A DNA stretch of 64,000 nucleotides from Symbiodinium natans. Lineage: Eukaryota; Sar; Dinophyceae; Suessiales; Symbiodiniaceae. Position numbers and translations under genes: made by a program. The stretch lies in NCBI GenBank assembly GCA_905221605.1, contig CAJNDS010002192.1, positions 325,501 through 389,500 on the forward strand, read 5' to 3'. Below the pieces are notes generated by a model, which searched no databases, was not told the origin of the DNA, and was given only the letters and a program-made list of their open reading frames with translations. Shown in pieces: positions 11,935-23,597 of the stretch (within the stretch, counting starts at the first letter, position 1; every line of letters starts with the position of its first letter).

Positions 11935-12104
11935 GCCACGCGATCAAGTTGCTGGCATGGTTGGCTACGTACCTTGGCCGCTGTTGCGCAGGATTCAGCC
12001 AGGATGGAATCACATGTTTTCTAGGCAGCCTTAGGTATCTACAGTCTGTTGGCAGGTCGCACCTTCCGTTGGCTCTCAGTGAATGCATCTCGGCCATCCT
12101 TTAG
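11935..12104 (+). CDS. possible terminal exon, hydrophobic
   Basis: After an AG|G boundary 56 codons run to TAG (HAIKLLAWLATYLGRCC near the start). It could be the last exon of the gene seen at 10.2-11.0 kb, but no phase-linked exon between 11021 and 11935 was established. No family match. Confidence 0.3.
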
Positions 12105-15100
12105 GCACTCATTGATTCGAGATTCTCCTGTACAAGTGCCATATGCATGCGTATGAAAATTGGACTATTGCCCTCAATGCATCACAACAGGGGCTTTAAC
12201 TTAAAGCCAAGGAGAGCCGCTGCGAGCTGCAATGCTCTGAGGGCCACGTGGAGGCCTGCTGGGCGCCCTATGCAACCCTTGGGTCCACTTCGGCTTTTAT
12301 GGGCATTTCCCAAAATATGACATAAGTGCAGGATAAGACCCCCCTAAACCCTATAAACCCTAAGCACACCAGAGCCCCCTACGCCAGCAGGGCCTCGCAG
12401 AGCAGTGTCGGCCCTGTGACGCCGGGTACTTCTCAGAGACCTCTGAGTTCGGAGCGGCACCTTGGGCTTTGAGTCTTAAAGCCTTTTGCATGTGGTTTTT
12501 TGGGGTATGATCATAAGGGATCAAGGTTGAATGTCGGCTGGAGGGGCATAATTGGGGTCTTCACCCTCTTCTCTTATGAAGTGCAAGATGACTCTGGGGG
12601 TTCAGGGCTGCTGGGTTTGCTGTTTAGGAGTTTCGGGCTTGCCTGTCATGAACAGCTTTCAGAGCTTCTGGTTGCTGACTTCAGGGTGAATTGCTCGCAG
12701 GCCTGTTGAAGGTTTCTCGTGCTTAATCTATGCTTCGGGATTGTGTTGGGGCCTTTTTCTGAGTTGGGATAGGTATCAGGCCTCTTCGCATCATGACGGT
12801 GCAGCGTGCAGCCTTCTGCATGCGACTTTGCCATGAGCGTGTGTCTGCATGCACTAGCCTGGCTTGCTTCCTGTCGAGAAGTGCAGGATTGCTGACTCAC
12901 TGTCTCCACAATGCTGGTGAGTTTGCGTACCGAACGCAGCTCAGCCTTCGGAACGGGCCTCCTCAAATTTAAGAACACCAACTGCAGAGTAGTAGAGGAC
13001 TTCGGGCACAGCCGGGAAGTCCAAAGCTCGAATCTCCTGACTGGGCCCTTATGACTCATGTCGCCCACAGGCGTGCTCCGCCTGCGCGCAGGGCGAGACA
13101 AGCCCGGGACCCTGGAATGTGTTCTCTTTTCAAGGCAAAAACTTGGGTCAATGATTGCAGGAATCCTGCAGCGGTAGTGTGCAGACCATTTTGTGTTTGT
13201 TGTCTCTAGGCTTGCGTGCAGACGCCTGCAGCCCCCCCATGACGGTCCCATCTCCATAGCGCCTCCGAAAGTTTCCTATGTCTGATCCTTCATCCACCAA
13301 GTGGGCCCCCGAAATGAACTCAGATCCCCAACGGGTCCGGGAGAAGACTTGAGGCATGCCGGGCGGCAACTGCACGCCATGCACACCAGGCCTTCAGAAG
13401 GGAGAAGCTTAATTAAACTCAAGAGGAGTTACTGCACTAGGTTTTATTCGTAGCAAGCAACAGGTTTGAGGCATGGTGAGGCGACTTTTAAGCAGCAGAG
13501 AGGACTGTCGCAGGGTCTGCTTCCGCCGCAGGTTACTTCGGCATCGCCGGTTTGCCTGGTCCTCGGCAATCATGAGGTTTCAGAGCCTGCTAGGCTATTT
13601 CATCATACACGCGACCCCAGCTGCAACAACAGTAGCGATTCCAAGCAGTCCTCACTGGGCACCTGCAAACCACGAAAGTGAAGTTCACCATGCTCAGAAG
13701 GATCCTCGATGCGTGTTGTTCATTCGTTCATTCGAAACTCTGCGCCCTCAACCCTCCTCAACTCCTAAGCCTCTGAAGTAGTCCCCGCAGAGCACGCGCA
13801 TGCTGGACGAGTGGGACAAACAGGCTCCTAAACCGTGTAGTGCCAGGGGTGTGAAGATTTGCTCCCTCAAAGGTCCAGCTGCCAAGTCTGCCCCGCAGGC
13901 CGTCAGATTTTTTTGTTGGGGGAGTTGGGGTCGAGCGCTTCCGAAAGCTCTCTGCATAGAAACCTCATGATCAAATGGCAATATATTCTATATCTATATA
14001 CAAATACTTTTTTATGTATTAAAATATGAAAAATGACATTATCTGCTGAGCATGATAGATAGACCATCTGCAAGGCTTCGTGTCTGGCGATGGAGCGGTT
14101 GGATGCACGTGCCTCCGACTTCATAGAAGATGCGCTTCAGGCGGTTTCGGTTGCGGGTAGGGTAAAAATCTGCAGTGCCCATCGTGAGGGCACGCGCTCC
14201 TGTGAGCGCATGGTGTTCAGCTTTCAGGTTGTCTTGAAACAAACGGCTCTTGGTCGTGTGCTCTGTCTTTGACATCTCTTTGGTGCGAATGCAAGTCTAC
14301 AGAAGGGTCGCGCGGTCATGTACACCGCGTCAGCAGGCTAATTATGGTAGATACACATGTGACCTGCAAGGAATGAATCGCGCGCATGCAGCCGCCAGCA
14401 TGTTTCCTCCTCAATCAGTCTGCACGAAATAGCTCAAACGTGCAGGTAGTAGCTTCTGCAAGAGTTCGCATCAGCTGAATAACCTAGGCCCTGCCCCGTT
14501 GGGCACTTCGCGCCTCAGGCAAGTGCATGTTCTGGAGAGGAAAAAAAACATTCAGTGAAGGCAGCACACGACCATTGGTACATCCCCGACCCTTTATTGG
14601 TAACGAGGAATGAAATCCGAAAGGCTGGCGATGTTAAATGTGTCAATCCACATTGCAGACGTTCGCTTGTACGGGATTTGTGGCACGAGGGTAAACAGAC
14701 GAGAGGCCCAACCACGTGTTTTTGCCGCCGTTGCTTTCGTTGCTGACCTTGATTATTGAGCCACTGTTTTTTTCGTTGCAATGTCCAACGGGTCTCAGGC
14801 ACCCAGACGCGAAGCCCACATGCTAAGCTTCAGACCTAGAGAATCTGAAGTGAGGAGTCACATCAAAGCCAAGAGGGCCTTACACCCTGTAGGCCCACCC
14901 TACAGGCAGCCATGAAATAGCCTAAAGCCGCCCGATCCGAGCCCTGTCCATGGCAAGGCGGGGCTCAGCGCTTGCCAACACTGCGGCGAGGGCAGTGTGG
15001 CCGAGCGTTCCGGCAGGCCCGGCAGTGTTTGAAGCGGGGTTTCTCCTTTGAGAGCACTCCACCCCTCCCCTCCCGTACTAGTACCAGAATGTGCAACATC

Positions 15101-15233
15101 ACCCCGGGCAGCCAGTCGTGGAAATCCAGAAGGATTTCATTACTCAAATTGTCGGTGCAAGCTTAGCTGGCTCAACCAGACACCTACCAGACGTCACATC
15201 TAGAACCTAGGCATATCTAATTTTCAAAAAGTG

Positions 15234-15358
15234 ACCCCCCCCCCTCCCCCCCCCCCATCCCCCCCCCCCCATCCTCCCCCCCCCTCCCCCCCTCCCCCTC
15301 CCCTCCCCCCTCCCCCCCCCCCCTCCCCCCCCCCCCCCCTCCCCCCCCCCCCCCCCTC
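15234..15358. repeat. C-rich homopyrimidine tract
   Basis: About 125 bases of nearly pure C interrupted by single T or A bases, followed at about 15404-15416 by a run of G. Frames through it encode only Pro- or Gly-rich low complexity. Confidence 0.95.
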
Positions 15359-15490
15359 CAACAGTCGCGACCCTGAATAAAAAAAGACTCCAAACAGTCA
15401 GGAGGGGGGGGGGGGGTCAGGAGATTGAGTGTTGTGTGATGAGTTGTTAAGTTGTCCACCTCAAAAACCAATTTAAAAAACCGGCCCGGC

Positions 15491-15566
15491 CCGAAAACTT
15501 TTCATTATAGCGGACCCCCAAAACAGAGGTGAATAGCCGGAAAACTTTTCATAATAGCGGCCCCCT
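15491..15566. repeat. pair of near-identical 30-base direct repeats
   Basis: The motif AAAACTTTTCATTATAGCGG followed by CCCCC occurs at about 15493-15519 and again, with one substitution, at about 15540-15565. Confidence 0.8.
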
Positions 15567-17080
15567 AGAATATTGCGGGTGCAACATTAAGGGCAGCTTG
15601 CGACTCTTGCCGTGTATGCCGGTGGTTCTATTGAAGCCCATACACCTCTGTATATAAGTCTGCAGGTCTTCGTGCACCGTATGTCCGCCCGGTCGCTTCA
15701 GCTCTCGCTTTGGCCTCGCCTGTGAGGCTGAGAGGGTTAAACCTTTTCTGTGCGCTCGTTAGCATTGACTGATAAGGAGGTTGTGTTGGTGACTTTATAT
15801 ATTCGGGCTTGAAGACTTGGATGTATCTGTGCGCCTATTGGCTGCGCCGCTGACGCTTCTGTTGACCCTTTCTCGCAGCTGTAGGAGTGTGCCATCGGTT
15901 CCTTTCAACCGAGCTGGGGACAGACACTATGTATCACTGCTTCTCAGCTCGCAGGAGTCTTTGACACAGGGCCGCCTGAAATTGATCATATAATATTTAA
16001 TCATGTAGGTAGTTGATTTACTTGTATTTTAACCCTGGTCTGACCTGAATTGTGGTGTGTGGTACTATCGCACGACGTACCTACGCGCAGCCTACTTCTA
16101 CATGTAGGTCAACAGCATTCAGCAGCTGCCGGATGGGCTAAATTACAAACCCAACCTTTCTCAGACCGACAGCACTCCAAGTGCGACCTCAGCTCGATAT
16201 TTCCGAACCCCTCACAGGCACGGAACATTTTCAGTTTTCAAGTAGGAATCACGTCAGGCCAATTGCAACCAAAGCATCGCAAAGCGCCAAGGTCATGAGT
16301 CATGCCCGGCCCAAAGCCCAAAGCCCAAAGCCCAAGTCTTGGCTCAGGATACAGTCGGCCTCATCAGCCCGATCCCCGGACGGAAGCAGCCAGACAACGC
16401 TGCTTGCCTGCATGGTCTTGGGCTTCCCAAAGACAGGTCGGGCGGACTTGGGCTATGCAGCCGGATGGCTCATGGCATGGACTTCAGATTTCTCTATCAC
16501 ACGAGGGCGGGCCCATTCAGATCGGATGCATGGGAGGTATCCTCTTGAAGTGAACTGGCATCTGGTCCCGACGACTGCCGAACATCTGAAGACCCGCAGC
16601 ACTGAACATCACTAAAGAACTGGACACCTCGATGTGCTCAAATGGTTGACTTTGACGCAAGGAAGACGGCTACTATGCACTTTGGGCTGCTTGGTCGCAG
16701 AATACCGAGACATCAAGACGTGATGCTGCAGACTCTAGACGCCTGCAGGTGGTTCAACGGCATTCGCAGAATGTGTCTTCGCAGACGTAAATGTCATGTA
16801 GATGCCTTGCTCGGGTGCAGAGCCGTAGATGGCGAACCATTATGAATCCACAGCGCACGACTCACGTTAGGTATCCTTTGCAATACTCAACGCCCGTTTG
16901 CGCGTCACAGCAAGTGTTTTTTCGTGCGTGCGCTATGGGAATGCTGCGCGCCATGCAACATGAGGGTTCCTGACGTACTGCGGTCAAAAATCCCGGCAGT
17001 GAGTTGGGAGGATCCGGCTGCCAACATCACCGAATTTGCCACTCCCTCTGCAGTATGAATGGTGGGGCCTACACTTTGTT

Positions 17081-17113
17081 AAGGGTTTAGGGTTTATAGG
17101 GTTTAGGGTTTAG
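17081..17113. repeat. interstitial TTTAGGG repeats
   Basis: Four to five units of the plant/alga-type telomeric heptamer with one degenerate unit, far from any chromosome end visible here. Confidence 0.9.
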
Positions 17114-18117
17114 CTTGCCGACCTGCATTTGGTGCAGCCTCCTGGCCTTGTGTCGTGGTGCATTGGAAGCCCAGGGAGTGGAGCAGTGCAGCGTTCGTCC
17201 GCAGGCCAGTTGCATCTGCTTCCGTGGTTTCAGAAGCTTGGGCAGATGGGCAGCGCTGGGTAAGTGGCGACTCCCGAACATTCCTAAGGATGGAGAAAAT
17301 GGAGCGCTTTCGAGCACACCCCGGAAGAACATAACTTAACAATCTAATTATAGACTAGTTTAATCATCTAATTATCGAGAAATATACCAATACAAGAATC
17401 TAATAATGTAATAACATAGAAATCGAATAAATAAAGCAAATATGAATACCACTCTGGACCCAAAACAGGCTTGCCTCGCGGCTGGCCGTTGCGCAGATGG
17501 GGCGACAGGGCCCCTTCTGGGATGCCTCACAACCCACGTCAAGCTAAAGCGTCAGGAGGTTTAGATTGAGGTGTCGGGGCTTTTGGACAGTAGGCTAGTA
17601 AAACTCTGAAGTTGTAGATTGATCAGATGCCTCCAGTTCTCATCAGTCCTTCGTTTCGGCCCCGGGGCTAACTGCACTTGGTAGACGGTGGTTTCAAACC
17701 CGCCGCGTAGCAAGACTCTGTTCCAGCTGACCCTTCCGCATGACTTTCGCAAGCCCAACATGAGCGCCCACTTCACGGGTATGAGGTGCTAGCACCATGA
17801 ACATGAAGCCTACACGCCGAAACCCTGAACCGCCCTAGCTCTGCGCCGGCTTGCAGGCGCCAGTGCTTTGCCTGTATGCCTGGCCATGGACGCTCAGATT
17901 AATGGGCGTGTGTGGGATTGGCAAGAGTTGCCAGTGCATCTTCCTGACTAGACAATCGCAAGTAGTTTCCCGGAGTATCTCTTCTACTGTGGTTTAATTC
18001 TGGTCCTGCAGCACGTTGTCTGAGATCATCCTGCAATACTGGGCTCAAAGCGTTGAACGGGGTCAGCTAGACAGGTGGCAAAGCGAAGTCAAACCTAGAG
18101 CCAAACCAAAAATATGA

Positions 18118-18312
18118 CGAGGACAGCAGCGGGAACAGCAGCAGCAACGGCAGCCAGCATCAGCAGCAACAGCAGCAACAGGTAACAAGCAACAAGCAAC
18201 AAATAGCAAGCAATAAGCAACAGGCAACAAACAGCAAGCAGCAAACAACAAGCACCACCACCACCAACAGCAGGAGCAAACAACAACATCGACAGCAACA
18301 CCAGCAGCAACT
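18118..18312. repeat. CAG/CAA trinucleotide-rich tract
   Basis: About 195 bases built from CAG, CAA and AGC trinucleotides. All frames give low-complexity Gln, Ser, Thr, Cys or Leu runs, so the long open minus frames here are artefacts. An alternating ATGCGC/CATGC stretch follows at about 18328-18350. Confidence 0.9.
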
Positions 18313-18773
18313 TGCACGCATACGTCCTGTACACATGCGCATGCGCATGCTCATGCCCACACATACACATGCATGCACGTGTACATGCACATTGCAGACA
18401 AGCACAAGAAGCCATACACGTGCAAAAAAGCAAGACTAGTAACACACGCAAGAGAGTTTCATCGAGCGGTGGCAGCTTGTAGTCCGAGGCCTCAAAGTAA
18501 GCCCAAACCCTATCTGGGTGATCTTTTCTGGTGTACCCTATTAAAAGAATAAACTTACAACAGATGATAGAGACCCAAAAGGCCCATGGCCTTGGTTTGG
18601 TGGTTTAGAACTTCCCTTCCCCCTCCTTTTCCTTGTTGGCAAGGTAGCAGCCCGAACTGCTACACGTGCTTGACTCAGCCCGACATCAGTTGACCACGTT
18701 TTTAGGCCCTGTGCCGCTGGCATGCCAGTCCTTTTCAAAGGTTCAGTCCATATGTCATGCGGTGGACACTTGA

Positions 18774-18989
18774 AAATTTGATCTCGCAAGCCTCTGCCGA
18801 GAAGAGTGGCTAGGGCAGTCTTTTGCGGCTGTGTCCGTTCCTTATCGACCGGTCATTCCTCTTCCCATTTTCGATCTTGGAATTGGAGACCAGTTTTGGG
18901 ATGTTCTGGAGGGCCCAAAAGCCTTGGTTGTGGCCGACCCGATCGCAGCGCAACGCTTGAAACTCCCATCCTACTCTAATCGCCCATGA
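18774..18989 (+). CDS. open coding-like segment without ATG
   Basis: A 71-codon frame lies between stops with no start codon (FDLGIGDQFWDVLEG, then ALVVADPIAAQRL). Composition is protein-like and an AG|G boundary at about 18812 could open an exon. A GA donor inside the C-terminal part would allow joining to the hydrophobic segment at 19031. No family recognised. Confidence 0.35.
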   Translation, partial: KFDLASLCREEWLGQSFAAVSVPYRPVIPLPIFDLGIGDQFWDVLEGPKALVVADPIAAQRLKLPSYSNRP

Positions 18990-19030
18990 AACCTGAGCTC
19001 AAGCCGCCGGCCGCAGCCTCATGCCCGAAG

Positions 19031-19108
19031 GTGCTTGCCGAGGCAGGTCTACCTGGCGATTGCCATTGTCGCCTTTTTCGCTTGCTTGGCCCCTGGGCTA
19101 GGAAAAGG
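19031..19108 (+). CDS. possible exon encoding a membrane helix
   Basis: Between an AG|G acceptor and a GC donor the frame reads CLPRQVYLAIAIVAFFACLA, a typical transmembrane helix followed by PGLGKG. Phase is compatible with the open segment just upstream. No function can be given. Confidence 0.35.
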
Positions 19109-21043
19109 GCAGATTTGAGCACTGAGTCGCAAGGTCTTAGGTCTGGTGCTGCAGTGTCAGCTCAGCTCATATAGTCTAAGTCCTTGTGGTTCTCGTCCCT
19201 TTGCTTCCGTCTGTCTTATCACTGCCTCATCTGAGCATCTCTTGCACCAATCAACCTCGGCCCAGGCTACGTACCTGTTTTGCGCTGTGGCCCTGATTCA
19301 CAGCGCATCCCGGTCAGGGGATTCAGCAGCGTTTGACTTGTCTTTTGCTGGGCGGAAAGTGACTATAGTCGACCAACGTGTGCATCCTTGCCACCTAAAC
19401 ACAGTTGTCCGGTATCTTACGGTGGGCTCAGCCGCATCGACATGAGCTGTGGAAAGCTCCGTCAAGATACTTGCTTGTTTTGAAGTCGTAGCCATCATAG
19501 CCTGCGCCTCTTCAAGGCATCTGCATCGCCACACTGCCACATGGTGCTGATGACCCCTTGGCTTCGCTTATGGATCGGAGTAAAGGCGATTACTTACACA
19601 GGGTGCAAAGCAGGACGGTAGGCTGGAGGCCTCTTGCCTTGAATCTGAGTGCTCATCACTCATCAGTGCTGGTTTTTCTTTGCATGCTTCCGTCCCGGCG
19701 GGCCAGTCGCTGGACTTTCTCTCATTCTCAGCGCTCTTTCCCGGTTTGCAACCCATGGTGCATTCTCTCGCATCGAAGGAAGATGATGTTGAATCACTGC
19801 GCGGCTATCAGCGTGCTGTCGCCTTTCGGCTGCAAAGAGAGTCATAATCCTCATCCATCGATCAATATGTCACCATGTGTGTGTGTTGTTCAGATTTGTG
19901 CAGGCGTTGTTTCTTCAGACACTTTCCCGGTCAATAAACTCTTTGCATCACTCGGGTACACGGTTACGCACTTACGAATACAAGAACGAATAGCGCTCGA
20001 CTGCCGTTCGTGCAGTCACTCTTCCTTTTGAATCAAAAATCACCCACAAAACGCTCACAATCCGAGAAACCAGCTCTTGTTGGCTTCTTGTTTCAGGGGG
20101 CAGGCTTGCTGGAACGAGGATTTTCTGCTGAGTTTAGCGGCACTTGCTGTTTGCCCCCAGCGTGTGCCCTGCAGTGTGTCTGAGAGGTAAAAACTCGCTC
20201 GCAGAGGTGAGGTACCGATGATGAACAGTCTCACAGTTTCGCATGCCTCCACCTACTGAACTACGTTCCGACCGATCTGCGTTTTCGAAAGCACAACACG
20301 ACAAGTTCATGCAGCCTCCGGGAAGCTCTTGCTGAGTGAGGCAGTTGAAAGGGGTTGAAAGTGGCGATCGGAGTCTCGTGACCCCATTGAGCTTTGTCTC
20401 TTTTCTGACACTGCGATCCGTTGCCATCCCGACCCTACATTCCATGCTTGACTTGGTGGGCTTGCTGGCAAGGTCCGCCTTCTTTCGAGCTGCCATGCGT
20501 ATGGGCTACAGTGATCCCACGATCCAGCGGCCGCTGGATGCACTTAAAAGGTGTCGGATGGACGCATCAGGGTTCGCATCTGCTGAGCTCAGTCGTCGGT
20601 TTGCATTTTTAAAATTGCCTCGAGATCTAACCAGTGTGCTTGTGATTGCTTGTGCCGTCGCTACTCGGGAGAACACTGCTAGATATGGAGACATGGGACA
20701 TTCGTGTTCTGTAGCCCATGTTTGCTCAGCCTTATAGGTAGTGGTTCGGAAGAACGCAGTACAGAGATGTACAGAGTAACCGCCCATGACCCTGGCCTTT
20801 CCTGCCAGGGGCTTGACATCAGCCGGAGTTTGCTAGTTTGTCGTCGGCACTCGAAGTTGCAGGGGCAACACGTATCTAGGACTGTAGGTATGCACATGTA
20901 TATATTGAAAATGGGATTGGGGACTTTTCATCGAGTTTTTAAATAGTCTGAGAAGGCCTCTGCCATTGGGCGTGGATATACAAGCTACTTACACGAGCTG
21001 TTGAAGTCGGCTGTGTTTTTGGATGTTGCTTTTGTCGCTCAAG
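19109..21043. other. no assignable gene; several open frames
   Basis: Open frames on both strands at 19298-19540 and on + at 19558-20031 and 20336-20737. The last includes FFRAAMRMGYSDPTIQRPLD and reads like protein, but has no family match and no convincing splice sites. Confidence 0.35.
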
Positions 21044-21364
21044 GCTCGTGGCGCTCCTTGCCCTCACGGACCGCTCTCTTTGTGTGCAAAATCAGCTGGC
21101 CACCCAAGTCACCTCAACCTGCAATGTCTTGTAAGACAGGCACTACGACGGCTGATTCCTGCTACAGCACAGAACTGGCACATCTGTGTATGGAGATTCT
21201 GTTATGTACTGCAAGCGTACTCGGTATGTCGTACAAGTATCTATGCGACAATGTTGTGGCAGGACGGCACGCCACCTTCGGACAACTGGTTGTTTTCGCT
21301 GTCCTGCTTGCTCCAACCGTGGCGTGGAGAGGCTCTCAAGCTCCGTCCGCATAGGATGGATTGA
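21044..21364 (+). CDS. coding-like open segment, helical, unknown
   Basis: The + frame ending at 21364 is open throughout its length (ALRRLIPATAQNWHICVWRF, then DNWLFSLSCLLQPWRGE). It can also be cut into AG|G-to-GN blocks, but that implies introns of only 32 and 39 bases, so a continuous frame is the simpler reading. No domain recognised. Confidence 0.3.
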   Translation, partial: ARGAPCPHGPLSLCAKSAGHPSHLNLQCLVRQALRRLIPATAQNWHICVWRFCYVLQAYSVCRTSIYATMLWQDGTPPSDNWLFSLSCLLQPWRGEALKLRPHRMD

Positions 21365-22810
21365 TCATGGCCACTGAAATAGGAGGGGGGGGGGGGGGGG
21401 GCACAGCCTGTGGCCAATTTCGGTCGCGCGCGCAGACTCTCTTTTGTTGCATCTCTCTCTCTCTCTCTCTCTCGCTGCATCCCTGCCTAACCTTCACCCC
21501 TAAGTCACAAGCAAGGTGGTCGACCCCCCCAAAACCCAGACCTGACTTACTTCCTAGGGGCGGGGCGATGGGGAATGGGCCACACCCTTACGTCGACCCG
21601 AACACCCTGTACCGTGAAGATGCAGCTCCAAGATCTCCCCCGGGCTTGTATTTCACATGTATCACAGAAACAACCAGACCTGAAGCTACAAGCTGCCACA
21701 GGCTTTGAAGGCACGGATGGAAGAGCTGACTGGTGTCTTTCATGGCGAAACTGGGTGAGAACATTTTGCCGTTCGGTTTCGAGATCGTTAAATTGAGGTT
21801 GATGTTTGTCTAGCTTAGGATGGGTTCGAAATTTTGTGTGTGTGTGTGTGTTAGGGGGGAGGGGGGAGGGGGGGCGAAATCTGCCTGCGAATTCCAGATC
21901 CTAAGTCGAAACTTAGAATCTAAGTGCTCCTGATTCATGTCTTGGATCTTTGGAAAGCGGCGACAAGCAACAATGGACTCAACGATGATCCACTTCTGGG
22001 CCAGGGCATCATGGCAAGGGCAGCCTGCCAGAACTTGAGGGAAGCTGTAAGCAGATCTTGATGTAGCCCAGGTACCCACTTACCGTTAACCCGGAAGTCT
22101 AAACAAGCCAAGCCTTAATAGGGATTTGACTCGGCGACGATTGTCGAACTTCTTGTCGAGGAGGAGTTGTCTGACTGCTAGAAGTCTAGAACCGTAGCCT
22201 GTCATAAGATCATTGGCACAAAGGTGCTTATATACTGAGTTCTGGATGAGCAGCAGTTCCCGTGTTGTAAATCGTCAGTCGTCAGCTAGGCGGGTGGCAA
22301 AGAATGAGCGCCCTGATCTGCGATGCGGCTCGCCGAGCTGCGCGGGCGGGAGAAAGGCTTCGAAACCTCTCCTAAACCCAAACCCAGCTAGGCGAGTGGA
22401 AAAAAAACAACCCCCCCCCCCCCCCAAAAAAAAAGAAAAAGAGGAAGAAAGCAAACTACAAGGAGCCGTGTTAAGCCAAGGAATACTATTCGGAGACCAG
22501 GTCCTTGGCAAGGCAAGCTCTCGACTCCTGGTCTCGAAATTCAGCTGTGTCGCGAGTGGATGGGTGTAGCATGGGGTAGGGTTTAAGGGTTTGAGGGTTG
22601 AAGGGTTCAAGGGTGTTTGATAGGGTTTGATGGGGTTTGATGGGGTTTGATAGGGTTTGATAGGGTTTGATAGGGTTTAGGGGTTGAGGGTTGAAAGGTT
22701 TAATGTAGTCGCGATGGTTCATGATTTCAGGGGTTAGGTTTGCAAGAGTCTTGGATGCAAAAGGGGTTAGGTTTTTGGGTTTATAAGGTGAGGGCTTGCA
22801 ACACTGCTAG
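21365..22810. other. simple repeats, no gene
   Basis: Holds a G run at about 21389-21402, a (CT)n run at about 21451-21473, a (GT)n run at about 21836-21851, a C/A homopolymer pair at about 22411-22433 and a TTTGAT-variant telomere-like array at 22570-22735. Confidence 0.6.
22570..22735. repeat. degenerate telomere-like array with GGGTTTGAT units
   Basis: Eight or more tandem copies of TAGGGTTTGA/TGGGGTTTGA variants at about 22613-22680, flanked by GGGTTTAAGGG-type units. The unit is 9-10 bases instead of the canonical seven. Confidence 0.85.
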
Positions 22811-22908
22811 GTGGATTTCCAGTGGTGGACGGAAATGCGCCTGCTGCTGTGCTGGGCTGCCACACCCTTGGTTGCCGTGGCGGTGGTGCTGCCGCTGGGA
22901 CACCAGGG
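22811..22908 (+). CDS. possible exon with a membrane helix
   Basis: From AG|GTG the frame reads VDFQWWTEMRLLLCW, then ATPLVAVAVVLPLGH, consistent with a transmembrane segment; a GT donor follows at 22909. A second phase-0 segment ending KAICKQ with a GT donor lies shortly after. No homology recognised. Confidence 0.35.
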
Positions 22909-23495
22909 GTTGGATTCATCAAGATGCCTTGGCTTTGAGTGTAGACAGGGTTTCGAGATGCCCAAGGCCATCTGCAAACAAGTAGTGGATATGGTGATGG
23001 TATATGTCGGGGTTCAGTTGCGAGACTCCAGCTGTTCTTTGAAAAAGCAAAGTTTTATCTGACATAAAGTCAACTCGGTGCAGATCAGCTTCAGGATCAC
23101 AAAGAAGAGCTCTTGAGAGGCACCAGAATCCTGTAAGTACGGTCTCTTTCCTCGGTTCGGGTTCGGATGTGCGCGTGCCAAGTGCGCAAGCTGTATGTGC
23201 GAGGGTAGGCCTTTGTTGGTTCTGTGACGTCCGGGCACGGCTTTGGCTTCAGCTAGGCTTGCGTGAACTCCGCGGTGGAGTTTGCGAAAGTAGCATTATT
23301 AGACTTGCCGAAGAGTTCTTCTTTTCGTCAAGGAGTGTAGCCCAAGGCTGATGAAGTCGCTGAATGAAAGGATTTGTCGGCATGTCGCTCGTGGCGTAGA
23401 ATCGAAGTTGTTCAGAAAGCGCCTCGAGGTTGACCCCAGCACAATGTATCACTTCAACCGTCAGTTCAAATTCTCTTAAGCAACATCAGTAAAAG

Positions 23496-23597
23496 TTGGG
23501 ATGTTCCCCCTTCTGCTAACAGTCCTTTACAGGGATTATAATGGGGGTGGTACTTTAATCCCTATTAAGGACTGCTTGTATAAGGGGAACATCCCAA
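23496..23597. mobile_element. palindromic MITE-like element, copy 1
   Basis: The arms form a long inverted repeat: TTGGGATGTTCCCC at the left end and its complement at the right end, with inner arms built on CAGTCCTT..AGGGATTA and TAATCCCTATTAAGGACTG. The short centre contains GGGGGTGGTAC. The hexamer AGTAAA occurs just outside each end (23488-23493 and 23598-23603), a possible target-site duplication. It encodes no protein. A related copy is at 53.55 kb. Confidence 0.7.

Larger units (their letters stand above)
12105..18773. other. repeat-rich region without an assignable gene
   Basis: Contains telomere-like and C-rich tracts, a near-duplicate at 15.49-15.57 kb, a TTTAGGG array at 17081-17113 and a CAG/CAA tract at 18118-18312. 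A 203-codon minus frame at 12646-13257 has no recognisable domain. A + frame at 14555-14746 ends with a Cys-rich segment (CVNPHCRRS and CFCRRCFRC) that could be a zinc-binding remnant. A + segment near 14090 (MERLDARASDFIEDALQ) is protein-like but isolated. Confidence 0.4.

Noticed and set aside
12646-13257. 203-codon minus-strand open frame
   Set aside because: No family motif, and composition typical of a chance frame in GC-balanced DNA; no splice-compatible neighbours on that strand.
13532-13576. Exon-like block reading VCLVLGNHE, as in metallophosphatases
   Set aside because: No partner motifs (GDxH or GDxxDRG) were found upstream and another frame is equally open; probably chance.
21108-21262. 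Two introns splitting the 21.0-21.36 kb frame
   Set aside because: They would be 32 and 39 bases, far below the others, and most of the frame is open without splicing.
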